DNA of 28,233 bases from a virus. The notes under the pieces are model-generated. The model was not told the origin of the DNA. It worked only from the letters and a program-made list of their open reading frames with translations, and ran no database searches. The translations under genes were made by a program, and so were the position numbers. Where the stretch lies: positions 1 to 28,233 of IMG/VR virus record IMGVR_UViG_3300032288_002043. The stretch is one strand, 5' to 3'. Of the stretch, positions 15,455 through 22,347 are shown one piece after another (the first letter of the stretch is position 1; every line of letters begins with the position of its first letter).

Positions 15455-15471
15455 TGCCGTATAATACAGCA
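15455..15471 (+). promoter_or_regulatory. Operon palindrome copy at head of operon 3
   Basis: TGCCGTATAATACAGCA, one change from consensus, with TATAAT at 15460-15465. The predicted start near 15472 leaves an 11-nt leader (AAGGATAGGAT) that is little more than the ribosome site of the amidoligase gene. Confidence 0.65.
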
Positions 15472-15482
15472 AAGGATAGGAT

Positions 15483-16709
15483 ATGGAAACTGTTGACGAA
15501 GTAGAAGTGATATGTTGTATCGCTTGTAATACTGACTTAACTGGTACTGATATAGCCAAAACTCATGCAGGCGACCCCGTCTGTGAGAATTGCTTGATAG
15601 TATGTGAATCATGCGATTATGTAATATCTGTTGATGATGTTTACAACAGCGTAGGACATCAGACATGGTGTGAATCATGTACCAATAGCAATGCCCATTA
15701 CTGCGACTTATGTGAAACCTACTTTGTAGGTTATACCTATGGCGCAGAGGATACTGATGACACCATGTGCGAGAGATGTTTCGAGCATAATACCTCTTAT
15801 TGTGAGGCTTGCGACGCCACCTATCTAAATGGTTGCGACGCTGACCATCAGGATGATGAGGATAATATGACGATACATGATTACTCGTATCGACCTGACC
15901 CTATCTTCCGCAGTTCAGAGGATGAGCAAACACGCTTATACTTTGGCATAGAGATAGAAACTGAGGTAAGAGGTGGCAATTATACTGATAGAAGGATGGC
16001 TGCCGAATATGCTCAGCAACAGTTAGAAATGTATGACCTAGCCTATCTTAAATCTGATGGCTCACTTGAGTGCGGGTTTGAGGTAGTATCACATCCATTA
16101 TCTCATAGTTATTTTATGAATGATGCTAATAGGTTATGGAATACCATAGATAAACTCAAGAGTGATTATAGTATGATGGCATGGGGTACAAAAACCTGTG
16201 GACTTCATGTTCATATCTCTCGTGCTGGGTTTAACAATGGTTCACACCAGCATAGATTCCTGCAATTAGTCTACAACAATAAGGACTTCTATGAGGTACT
16301 TGCTGGCAGGTCATCTAGCCATTGGGCTAAGTTTGATGATATCTTTGACCCTGAAACTGGACAAAAGTCCTTTAAGAATAAGTTTGACCGACATGGTAGC
16401 GATAGATATTCTGCGGTCAATACTAACAATAGAAATACTTTAGAGATGCGAATCTTTAGAGGTAGTTTGAATCCGAGATTCATTAAGTCTGCTATTGACT
16501 TAGCGCATGCCAGCGTTGAGTTTACTAGAGTAATGAGTGTCAAAGAAGTTAGAGATGATGGTCTATCCTGTCTAAATTTCAGACAGTACATAGAAAGCAA
16601 GCCTGAGTTATATCCATCCCTCAATGCAAGAATACAAATACACAAAGATGTATTAACTAGGATAGAAAGGAAAGAGCATGTGTCTACTGGTAGTAAGTTC
16701 CCCGAATAG
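15483..16709 (+). CDS. Zinc-ribbon amidoligase-family protein (COOH-NH2 ligase)
   Basis: 408 aa in two parts. Residues 11-110 hold seven CxxC pairs (12/15, 34/37, 41/44, 63/66, 74/77, 96/99, 107/110), a treble-clef/zinc-ribbon array. Residues ~150-390 match what I know of the predicted amidoligases of the glutamine-synthetase-like COOH-NH2 ligase fold: FGIEIETE (154-161, metal-binding Glu pair), SDGSLECGFEVVS (191-203), CGLHVHIS (239-246) and NTLEMRIFRG (318-327). Such enzymes use ATP to join an amine to a carboxyl group, giving peptide-like bonds. The next gene, overlapping by 32 bp, is a class II glutamine amidotransferase that can supply ammonia, a pairing predicted for phage amidoligases in published genome analyses. 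The substrate (cell wall, protein or metabolite) is unknown. Confidence 0.85.
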   Translation: METVDEVEVICCIACNTDLTGTDIAKTHAGDPVCENCLIVCESCDYVISVDDVYNSVGHQTWCESCTNSNAHYCDLCETYFVGYTYGAEDTDDTMCERCFEHNTSYCEACDATYLNGCDADHQDDEDNMTIHDYSYRPDPIFRSSEDEQTRLYFGIEIETEVRGGNYTDRRMAAEYAQQQLEMYDLAYLKSDGSLECGFEVVSHPLSHSYFMNDANRLWNTIDKLKSDYSMMAWGTKTCGLHVHISRAGFNNGSHQHRFLQLVYNNKDFYEVLAGRSSSHWAKFDDIFDPETGQKSFKNKFDRHGSDRYSAVNTNNRNTLEMRIFRGSLNPRFIKSAIDLAHASVEFTRVMSVKEVRDDGLSCLNFRQYIESKPELYPSLNARIQIHKDVLTRIERKEHVSTGSKFPE

Positions 16710-17508
16710 CACACCACGCAAGAAGGACTTAGAAAATGCTTCTTGCAATAATCCGCATGGCTTCGGCTATGCTGTACTTGCTGGTAATAAAATAATTACT
16801 GGCAAGGGTATGAACTCTAAGAAAATAATCAAGGAGTTCCTAGAAGTACGCAAGAAGTATCCAAATAGTTATGCTATGTATCATGCTAGATTTGCTACGC
16901 ATGGTGTCAAGAATGATGAGAACTGTCATCCATTCAAGGTGGGTGGTAGCGACCTTACATACCTAGCACACAATGGCATACTAGATGTACATATCGAGCC
17001 TACTGACAAGCGTAGTGATACTCGCATATTTGCCGAGGATATCTTGCCGTCAATGGGTGGTATCACAGCACTAGATAATCCTAATCTGTACGGCATGATA
17101 GAGAAGTGGTCTAGTGGCAATAAGATAGCGGTCTTTACCCTAGACCCCAATGCTGAGTACGACTGCTACATTATCAATGAGGACTTAGGTCATTGGGATA
17201 ATGAGGGCAACTGGTGGTCTAATGATGGCTACAAACCTAGTGCTTATAGTAAGTACTTTAATTACTTAGGTGATGGTAGCGACATAGGTAATGCTGAGGA
17301 TGACTACATGTGCCACAGTTGTGGTACGCCAGTTATAGATGATGGCAATCCATACCATTGTTATCTATGCGGTACATGCTTTGATTGTAGTCTAGTCAAA
17401 GATGACGGATGCATGTGCTGGTCGCCTGAGTATGACCGCTGGAGAAGCGATAGCCAACACAAACAAATGACGGGAGTATACAATGGACAATATGACTTTG
17501 GCTTCTAG
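16678..17508 (+). CDS. Class II glutamine amidotransferase with C-terminal zinc ribbon
   Basis: 276 aa. After Met removal the N terminus is the nucleophile Cys (MCLLVVSS), as in class II (Ntn-type) glutaminases. Supporting motifs are HGFGYA (27-32), YHARFATHG (68-76, glutamine-carboxyl binding Arg), AHNGIL (97-102) and SDTRIF (113-118). The enzyme would release ammonia from glutamine. There is no synthetase domain, so the ammonia must go to a partner, most simply the amidoligase encoded just upstream with overlapping frames. Residues 212-247 carry CxxC-type cysteines (C212/C215, C228/C231/C234/C237), which may dock on the amidoligase zinc array. The start at 16678 is fixed by GGAAAGAGC and the need for Cys2. 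Confidence 0.88.
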   Translation: MCLLVVSSPNSTPRKKDLENASCNNPHGFGYAVLAGNKIITGKGMNSKKIIKEFLEVRKKYPNSYAMYHARFATHGVKNDENCHPFKVGGSDLTYLAHNGILDVHIEPTDKRSDTRIFAEDILPSMGGITALDNPNLYGMIEKWSSGNKIAVFTLDPNAEYDCYIINEDLGHWDNEGNWWSNDGYKPSAYSKYFNYLGDGSDIGNAEDDYMCHSCGTPVIDDGNPYHCYLCGTCFDCSLVKDDGCMCWSPEYDRWRSDSQHKQMTGVYNGQYDFGF

Positions 17509-17626
17509 GGAAGAAGTCAGAAAAGTAATTATAGAACTAATCTCTATTGCCAATTTGACGGATGAAAGAGATGACGCTATAATTGCTCGTGCAAGACTAC
17601 TACTGCAAAAACTATATGCCGTATAA
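17483..17626 (+). CDS. Small protein (47 aa), end of operon 3
   Basis: Starts MDNMTLASREEVRKVIIELI inside the end of the amidotransferase gene, with GGGAGTATACA as ribosome site. A continuous amphipathic helix is predicted. Its last codons (GCC GTA TAA) lie inside the 17617 palindrome, so the gene end and the next operon's start signal share sequence. No family was recognised. It might be a regulatory subunit of the amidoligase/amidotransferase pair, purely from position. Confidence 0.6.
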   Translation: MDNMTLASREEVRKVIIELISIANLTDERDDAIIARARLLLQKLYAV

Positions 17627-17633
17627 TACGGCA
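17617..17633 (+). promoter_or_regulatory. Operon palindrome copy at head of operon 4
   Basis: TGCCGTATAATACGGCA, a perfect 17-bp palindrome around a central A, with TATAAT at 17622-17627. A start near 17634 leaves a 13-nt leader (GAAAAGGATAGAG) before ATG 17647. The upstream gene stops inside it. Confidence 0.7.
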
Positions 17634-17646
17634 GAAAAGGATAGAG

Positions 17647-17874
17647 ATGAAACTAAAAGTACACAGCCCTAGTGGTGATGTGATAGCAGAAGTATACGAT
17701 TGGCCTGCTGGCGCATTGCTAATGAGCCTATACGGAGATGGCTCACATATTACATATAGACGGAAAGTGTTATGGCGTGAAGGCAAAGATGGTGAAGGTG
17801 CCGAAAGTTATGATACAACGAGCATGACAATAGATAGCAGACTAATAGAGATGGGAGTACAACTTGACGGGTGA
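17647..17874 (+). CDS. Small protein of unknown function (75 aa), operon 4
   Basis: MKLKVHSPSGDVIAEVYDWP then GALLMSLYGDGSHITYRRKV, with alternating hydrophobic residues that suggest a small beta-rich fold. It has a good ribosome site (AAAAGGATAGAG). It overlaps the next gene by 11 bp. No cysteine, no membrane segment, and no recognised family. It is the first gene of the long operon that carries the WhiB-like regulator. Confidence 0.6.
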   Translation: MKLKVHSPSGDVIAEVYDWPAGALLMSLYGDGSHITYRRKVLWREGKDGEGAESYDTTSMTIDSRLIEMGVQLDG

Positions 17875-18106
17875 AGTAACAGTTAGTGAGTTGATGGGCA
17901 AATATATGATATCAACTGACGGCAAGACCAGTACTGGTTTTACTAAATCTATCATACTAAATGATGGAACTAATCAATACTCAGGTAGACTTCATTGGGA
18001 TTCACATGATGGGTATTCTATGTTTTGGGATACCCCTACACCGCCCGAGGCAGACCGACCTGAGTTTGAATATATACTCGATTGTATAACAGACTTGGAG
18101 GACTAA
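17864..18106 (+). CDS. Small protein of unknown function (80 aa), operon 4
   Basis: Begins with TTG at 17864, supported by GATGGGAGTACAAC. The sequence (MTGEVTVSELMGKYMISTDG, then SGRLHWDSHDGYSMFWDTPT) suggests a beta-rich fold with an acidic end (EFEYILDCITDLED). Its stop shares a base with the next start (TAATG). Together with the preceding gene it may form a pair of similar small beta proteins. No family was recognised. Confidence 0.6.
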   Translation: MTGEVTVSELMGKYMISTDGKTSTGFTKSIILNDGTNQYSGRLHWDSHDGYSMFWDTPTPPEADRPEFEYILDCITDLED

Positions 18107-18252
18107 TGAAAACAATAGAGGAAGTAGTATGGGAGGCACGAGTTAGAAAATCTGAAGTGCCTAACATGAGTGATGCAGAAATCAAAGTCATGCAAAGAGA
18201 ACTCAATGCTGCCTTAGTAAAAATCTTATGGGATTATGGGGTGCATAACTAA
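18106..18252 (+). CDS. Small helical protein (48 aa), operon 4
   Basis: MKTIEEVVWEARVRKSEVPN then SDAEIKVMQRELNAALVKIL, two amphipathic helices with alternating charges. It is coupled on both sides by TAATG, which fixes frame and start; CTTGGAGGACTA is a good ribosome site. No family was recognised. Confidence 0.6.
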   Translation: MKTIEEVVWEARVRKSEVPNMSDAEIKVMQRELNAALVKILWDYGVHN

Positions 18253-18365
18253 TGAGTGAACCAATGTATCTACAAGGTGATGACTATGCCCTAAATGGGA
18301 CAGAGGAAGACATAGATGAAAACGATACTGGACTACCTGACCGCATGTGGGAGGATGACGAATGA
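18252..18365 (+). CDS. Tiny acidic protein (37 aa), operon 4
   Basis: MSEPMYLQGDDYALNGTEED and an end of DRMWEDDE: 13 of 37 residues are Asp or Glu. It is coupled to its neighbours by TAATG at the start and ATGA with the WhiB-like gene. It is too short for a domain. Possibilities are an antagonist or chaperone peptide for the WhiB-like protein, or a DNA mimic. Evidence is limited to coupling and composition. Confidence 0.5.
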   Translation: MSEPMYLQGDDYALNGTEEDIDENDTGLPDRMWEDDE

Positions 18366-18715
18366 TTGTAGGCAACTGTACTGGTGATGATAATCCTGAT
18401 TGGTGGTTTCCTGAAATACCAGCAGGTAGGATTACTCAGGAAAAAATCCTCAGACTTACATCTGAGATAAACTATGCGGTACAATTATGCGACTCTTGTC
18501 CTGTCAAGGAAGAGTGTTTGGCTGAAGGTATGAAGATGGAAGATATGCCATCAGGTAAAACTGGATGGGGTAATTTACCATTCGGAATATGGGGAGGCAA
18601 AATGGCTGCTGAACGATTAGAAATGGCTGGCGTTAGACCTAGTCAATCTAGAAGTAGTGCTTCTTATCAAGCATATAGACTATACAACCTAACAAGAAAC
18701 CTAATAAGGCGGTAA
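18362..18715 (+). CDS. WhiB-like iron-sulfur transcription regulator
   Basis: 117 aa with the full WhiB signature: Cys6 in NCTGDDNPDWWFP, then CDSCPVKEEC (Cys43, Cys46, Cys52), and the turn FGIWGGK (74-80). The four cysteines hold a [4Fe-4S] cluster. A basic C-terminal segment (GVRPSQSRSSASYQAYRLYN, ending NLIRR) should contact DNA. Known WhiB proteins bind region 4 of the primary sigma factor and change promoter choice. The family is restricted to actinobacteria and their phages, so this gene is the strongest host indicator in the window. It overlaps the 37-aa gene by 4 bp. Likely targets are phage promoters without a good -35 box, such as those described here; this is inference. Confidence 0.92.
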   Translation: MIVGNCTGDDNPDWWFPEIPAGRITQEKILRLTSEINYAVQLCDSCPVKEECLAEGMKMEDMPSGKTGWGNLPFGIWGGKMAAERLEMAGVRPSQSRSSASYQAYRLYNLTRNLIRR

Positions 18716-18718
18716 ACT

Positions 18719-19093
18719 ATGAAGAAATTATTGCTGTTATTTATAGCAATCTTTTCCCTTGCTGGAATGTCAAGAGTAGAAACACTACCACAACCAAGAG
18801 AATGGACAGTCGATGACAGCAAATATTATGCAAGAGAATCTTTGCTTGCATGGCAACATAATCAATGGCTGTGCTTGGATAAGTTGTGGACAAAAGAATC
18901 AAACTGGCGACACGAAGCCTACAATAGTATCAAAGTCATGGGTAAAAACGCAGGTGGTATACCGCAGATTCTCGGACTATCGCCCGACACAAACCCAACT
19001 GAGCAAATTGATAGAGGTCTCGATTATATCTCGCACCGTTATGGGACTCCATGTAAAGCATGGAAGTTCTGGCAAAAGAACGGCTGGTATTGA
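18719..19093 (+). CDS. Secreted lytic transglycosylase-like protein
   Basis: 124 aa. Residues 1-17 (MKKLLLLFIAIFSLAGM) form a signal peptide or N-terminal anchor. The rest resembles compact actinobacterial SLT-type transglycosylases: CLDKLWTKESNWRHEAYNS (52-70) with predicted catalytic Glu60, AGGIPQILG (78-86), and QIDRGLDYISHRYGTPCKAW (96-115). It would cleave peptidoglycan glycan strands outside the membrane. It is far from the lysis cassette and sits in the early-type operon with the WhiB-like gene, so wall remodelling, superinfection exclusion or delayed-lysis help are options. The stop overlaps the next start (TGATG). Confidence 0.8.
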   Translation: MKKLLLLFIAIFSLAGMSRVETLPQPREWTVDDSKYYARESLLAWQHNQWLCLDKLWTKESNWRHEAYNSIKVMGKNAGGIPQILGLSPDTNPTEQIDRGLDYISHRYGTPCKAWKFWQKNGWY

Positions 19094-19278
19094 TGCCGAA
19101 CTATGACTTCAAATGTAATGATTGTGGTAACACTAGAGAACAGTTTATATACCACAAAGATTACGAAAAGTATGTTGTTAGGTGTCCAACCTTAAACTGC
19201 AATAAAGTAATGGAACGTGTATATACAGTACCAGGAATCAAATTCAAAGGTCCTGGATTCTATTCGACAGGAGGATAA
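19093..19278 (+). CDS. FmdB-type zinc-ribbon protein (61 aa)
   Basis: I place the start at ATG 19093, coupled to the previous stop, not at 19060. It begins MPNYDFKCNDCGNTREQFIY and continues VRCPTLNCNKVMERVYTVPG. Two Cys pairs (CNDC and CPTLNC) make one zinc ribbon of the kind found in FmdB-family regulatory proteins. The end FKGPGFYSTGG is also typical of that family. The molecular role of the family is poorly known; nucleic-acid or protein binding is likely. Confidence 0.8.
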   Translation: MPNYDFKCNDCGNTREQFIYHKDYEKYVVRCPTLNCNKVMERVYTVPGIKFKGPGFYSTGG

Positions 19279-19712
19279 TGAAAAATTCTAATTGGGATTT
19301 AGACCTGCGTGATGGGGAACTAGGCGAGAGTAAACTTGCTGACCTGTTACGTATGGATACAGTAGAAGTTAAGACAGATAGACGCTGGATAGAGACAGGT
19401 AATCTATTTATAGAAGAATCATGTTTCTATCAAGGAAGTGGACAATGGGAACCATCAGGACTTTCGGTAAGTAAGGCTACTCATTGGGCTTTCATAATGG
19501 ACAACAATGTAATCATTACACCAATAGACCATCTAATCAATGTAGTTAGAGATTATGGTAAACCAATAGAGAATAAGCAGGCACCTAATCAATCAAAGGG
19601 GCATCTTATTACACCAGCGCAATTAATTAACTACAAGAGAGTCAAGAACGAAGAGTTTGACAGGGCTGGAGAAATATACAAAAACTACATGGAACAGGAG
19701 TATCCAATATAG
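19278..19712 (+). CDS. PD-(D/E)XK-type nuclease-like protein (144 aa)
   Basis: Begins MKNSNWDLDLRDGELGESKL. Glu16 on the first helix, then VEVKTDRRWIETGNLFIEE (29-47) give the E...(D/E)xK pattern (Glu30, Lys32) and a following Glu46 on the next strand, as in small resolvase-like PD-(D/E)XK enzymes. HWAFIMDNNVIITPIDHL fits the later core strands. The function would be DNA cleavage, possibly host DNA breakdown or recombination. It is the last gene of operon 4, ends 8 bp from the convergent sigma-like gene, and no terminator is visible between them. Confidence 0.6.
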   Translation: MKNSNWDLDLRDGELGESKLADLLRMDTVEVKTDRRWIETGNLFIEESCFYQGSGQWEPSGLSVSKATHWAFIMDNNVIITPIDHLINVVRDYGKPIENKQAPNQSKGHLITPAQLINYKRVKNEEFDRAGEIYKNYMEQEYPI

Positions 19713-19720
19713 ATAAGAAC

Positions 19721-20452
19721 TTACTCGTCGGACCCGTGTTCATCCCGCTCTTCGCTTTGTTCATGTGGTACTACGGTCTCGAGATTATCGCTACTATCAT
19801 TTTCTTTTTTATCAAAATCTTTATCTGACCAAGGTCGGAATCCACCGATTCTAGTGATAAGTTTTTTGACTGCACGATTATGGCGCATACGAGCAGCATC
19901 TTCACTACCTAAATTCATCTCGGTAGCGACGTCGCCATAGTCCATAGATTCAGCGTACCTGTAAAACAGTACCGTCCTATCCTCGGTGCTGAGTTTGCGG
20001 TACGCTTTATCTATTTCAATCATCATAACCATCATGTTGCCGCCTTCAGCGGGAGCAGGTGGCTTACTTGGACCAACTAAATTTAACTTATGCGATACAC
20101 CAAACTCACCTCGTAAGACTGAAGGTAAGAGTGCTTCAACTATATCTGATTCATAAAAGAATACATCTGAAGTTTCATAGCCAATAGACTTGGCTTTCCA
20201 CTCTAAACAATAATCCAATGCATCATTACGCAAGCAACGATAGATTAAATTTTTAGCATCTTTCTCGCCTATCGCTTCCCATTCATTTAACTTATTGGGA
20301 TGCTCAAGGAACCACTTATACAATGATTGTTTAATATCTTCCAACTCAACCATATCATATTTTCTATGGTATTCAGAAGCAACGGCAACTACAATGTAGT
20401 CCCATTTTTCTATACGCTTCCATTCTAAATGTGTATTGTCTACCATTTCCAA
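19721..20452 (-). CDS. Phage sigma-like factor
   Basis: 243 aa. An N-terminal part with YHRKYDMVELEDIKQSLYKW and NLIYRCLRNDALDYCLEWKA (residues ~28-87) resembles sigma region 2. KLSTEDRTVLFYRYAESMDY followed by DVATEMNLGSEDAARMRHNR (~153-193) is a clear region-4 helix-turn-helix. The tail is acidic and probably disordered. Similar proteins are common in actinophages. It should steer host RNA polymerase to phage promoters, and it is a candidate reader of the TGCCGTATAATACGGCA signals. It ends the replication operon and overlaps the metallophosphoesterase gene by 13 bp. Confidence 0.78.
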   Translation of the reverse strand: MEMVDNTHLEWKRIEKWDYIVVAVASEYHRKYDMVELEDIKQSLYKWFLEHPNKLNEWEAIGEKDAKNLIYRCLRNDALDYCLEWKAKSIGYETSDVFFYESDIVEALLPSVLRGEFGVSHKLNLVGPSKPPAPAEGGNMMVMMIEIDKAYRKLSTEDRTVLFYRYAESMDYGDVATEMNLGSEDAARMRHNRAVKKLITRIGGFRPWSDKDFDKKENDSSDNLETVVPHEQSEERDEHGSDE

Positions 20453-21180
20453 GTCTTACCTTCCACAGTAAAAGACCTATTTACGATAGGTACTAATTGA
20501 GGCACAACAGTTTTGCCATCAACATGCAAGATACCAAAACCTTGTTGCCACGTAAATAATCCTGCTTTAATATACTTAGCGTTAGCATAATTCATTAGAT
20601 TGCCCAGTTCCATACCCCATATAGTCTTAGGTTTACCACCACGATATGTTTGAGTATGATGTGTCAAACCCATACGGTGCGTGTGTCCACACACTACTGA
20701 CATGCCTGAGCGTTTGGCTAAACCAAGTGCGGTAGCACCAGCAGTAGGCTGTACGTTGCCTTCATCACCATGCATTAACAACCAACCAGGAGCCAGTTCA
20801 TAAGGGTCTTTGTGATATTTAATCTCTAACTCATCAAGCCCTAAGAAGTTTTCTAATTGCAATTCAGGCAAGCCAAGTAATCCTGGTGCTCTCATAGCAA
20901 CTGTATTAAATAATCTATCTGTATGATTACTTCTAATCATGTGCTCAACAGTTAAGTCGTAAAGAACTTGACGAGTAGTGTCTCTATCACGTCCAATAGA
21001 ACGCTCAAACTCTAATTCAGTTCCCTTACTCCATTTTGATATAGTCTGCATATCCATTTCATCACCACAGGATACGACAGTATCAGGTTGATAAGCCTTA
21101 ATGAATTTAGCCACAGCCTTAACTGCCTCTACATCGTGGTACGGTACTTGCAGGTCTGAAATGCAGACTATAGTTTTCAT
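20440..21180 (-). CDS. Calcineurin-like metallophosphoesterase
   Basis: 246 aa with the usual dinuclear metal motifs in order: SDLQVPYHD (8-16; Asp9, with Gln11 in place of the usual His), CGDE (38-41), SNHTD (84-88), LMHGDE (135-140; His137) and CGHTHR (164-169). The D-x-Q variant is frequent in phage members. It would hydrolyse phosphodiesters or phosphomonoesters; the true substrate (nucleic acid, nucleotide or tRNA end) cannot be told. It overlaps the HNH gene by 4 bp (ATGA) in the replication operon. Confidence 0.85.
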   Translation of the reverse strand: MKTIVCISDLQVPYHDVEAVKAVAKFIKAYQPDTVVSCGDEMDMQTISKWSKGTELEFERSIGRDRDTTRQVLYDLTVEHMIRSNHTDRLFNTVAMRAPGLLGLPELQLENFLGLDELEIKYHKDPYELAPGWLLMHGDEGNVQPTAGATALGLAKRSGMSVVCGHTHRMGLTHHTQTYRGGKPKTIWGMELGNLMNYANAKYIKAGLFTWQQGFGILHVDGKTVVPQLVPIVNRSFTVEGKTWKW

Positions 21181-21458
21181 TTCTTTTTGGCTCGTCTCTT
21201 ATTCTCTAAGCCTACATTTTTCTTTTTGGATAGAACTCTTAAGTTAGATATTTTATCATTACCTTTGCGACCTTTATTATCTTTATGGTCTACCTCTTGA
21301 TTGCGTTTTAACTTCTTGCCAGTAGCCTTCTTATAATCTAAGCGGGCTTTGTTTGTAGATGTAGTCTCAGTTGTGCCATCTTTTTTCTTGCGTTTAATGA
21401 CATAGATGGGGCGACCACCGTTTTGTTTGCTGCCTTTGTATGGTCCGAATATTTTCAT
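21177..21458 (-). CDS. HNH endonuclease-like protein (93 aa)
   Basis: The start is ATG 21458 with GGAGGAAAAATA before it; the longer frame to 21515 lacks a ribosome site. A lysine-rich protein with EVDHKDNKGRKGNDKISNLR (residues 55-74): the DH pair, a variable loop and the Asn of SNLRVL make an HNH core, but I see no third catalytic His and no zinc cysteines. It may be a homing-type or packaging-type nickase. The stop of the 51-aa gene shares a base with this start. Confidence 0.75.
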   Translation of the reverse strand: MKIFGPYKGSKQNGGRPIYVIKRKKKDGTTETTSTNKARLDYKKATGKKLKRNQEVDHKDNKGRKGNDKISNLRVLSKKKNVGLENKRRAKKK

Positions 21459-21613
21459 TATTTTTCCTCCAACTCTTTTTCTATTTCCCAAATACCATTT
21501 AATACAATTGACCATAACTCTACTGGAAATTCTTTTTCTACCTTGTCGTAAAGTTTTTTGCCAGCGTCAGTTTTAACTGTTAACTCTATTAACGCAGGTC
21601 CTGCTACTATCAT
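21458..21613 (-). CDS. Small protein (51 aa) coupled on both sides
   Basis: A short gene read from ATG 21613: MIVAGPALIELTVKTDAGKK, then LYDKVEKEFPVELWSIVLNG and an end of IWEIEKELEEK. It overlaps the DUF1599 gene by 4 bp (ATGA) and shares a base with the HNH start (TAATG), which together fix its frame. It is acidic and helical with no cysteine. No family was recognised. Confidence 0.6.
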   Translation of the reverse strand: MIVAGPALIELTVKTDAGKKLYDKVEKEFPVELWSIVLNGIWEIEKELEEK

Positions 21614-21975
21614 TTATCCCATTCTCCTCTCAATACTAGCAATCCTATGATTGCATAGTTAGCCATATCTTTGAATGAATCCTCAAGAGATTCATGCTCT
21701 GGTTGCAAGGCACTACCATATAAATTATTTATGCGTGCCAATTTGTCATGCATACGAACACGTAGTCCATTGATGGCACCGCCAGGGGCGTCAGCAATAT
21801 TCTTCGGACCGTAATCTTTATGTTTAGATAACAGTAGGTCTAATAATTCTTGAAAGGTTTTTCCAACATGGTACTCAAAAGTGGTATTTTGAGCGTCAAT
21901 ATGAGTGATTTCTGCTCTATCTGCTTCTTGGTTATATGGAAACCTTGCTTTTCCAAGTGGGTTATAATCTGCCAT
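21610..21975 (-). CDS. DUF1599 / nucleotide-modification-associated domain protein
   Basis: 121 aa, all helical. KHKDYGPKNIADAPGGAING (about residues 51-70), then RMHDKLARINNL and ESLEDSFKDMANYAII are the conserved blocks of DUF1599, the domain linked to nucleotide modification or nucleotide-pool control (MazG-like helices with acidic metal ligands). It may hydrolyse or bind a nucleoside triphosphate to favour phage DNA synthesis or a modified base. No base-modifying synthase is visible in this window. It overlaps the 51-aa gene by 4 bp. Confidence 0.75.
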   Translation of the reverse strand: MADYNPLGKARFPYNQEADRAEITHIDAQNTTFEYHVGKTFQELLDLLLSKHKDYGPKNIADAPGGAINGLRVRMHDKLARINNLYGSALQPEHESLEDSFKDMANYAIIGLLVLRGEWDK

Positions 21976-21981
21976 ACTTCA

Positions 21982-22347
21982 TCACTCTCCATCTTTTTCT
22001 TCGTTGGTTTCTGCTAGGAAATGTATTAGTTCGCTATCAAATTGACGCATCTCTTCATGTATAACTATATCTTCTATATACTTCTTCATCTTTTTAGGGC
22101 TAGATTCAGCGGCATATAATGTAGCATAGGTTGATTGAGTAATACTTTTAATTTCTTCTGGATTATCTGCCATGCTATATATGCAACGAAGCAAAGAACC
22201 AATCATCAACTGATATCCTCCAGGAAGTATAAGTTTAGGGTCAAATTCTTGTCCACCTTCATCATCTACAAGATGGTCAGTAGCGTCAAATATATTATCA
22301 AACTGTTGACCACATACTTTACATGGCGGGATATCTTTATGATTCAT
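21982..22347 (-). CDS. Zinc-finger-like protein of unknown function (121 aa)
   Basis: Begins MNHKDIPPCKVCGQQFDNIF with DATDHL after it; Cys9, Cys12 and a following His (His25) make a C2H-type finger start. The rest is helical and acidic (EEIKSITQSTYATLYAAESS). It overlaps the Toprim gene by 11 bp. Proteins like this lie beside primases in actinophages, as far as I recall, but their role is not known. Confidence 0.6.
   Translation of the reverse strand: MNHKDIPPCKVCGQQFDNIFDATDHLVDDEGGQEFDPKLILPGGYQLMIGSLLRCIYSMADNPEEIKSITQSTYATLYAAESSPKKMKKYIEDIVIHEEMRQFDSELIHFLAETNEEKDGE

Noticed and set aside
18813-19106. 97-aa plus-strand frame over the transglycosylase gene
   Set aside because: It is a shadow; the other frame has a signal peptide, catalytic Glu and coupled neighbours.
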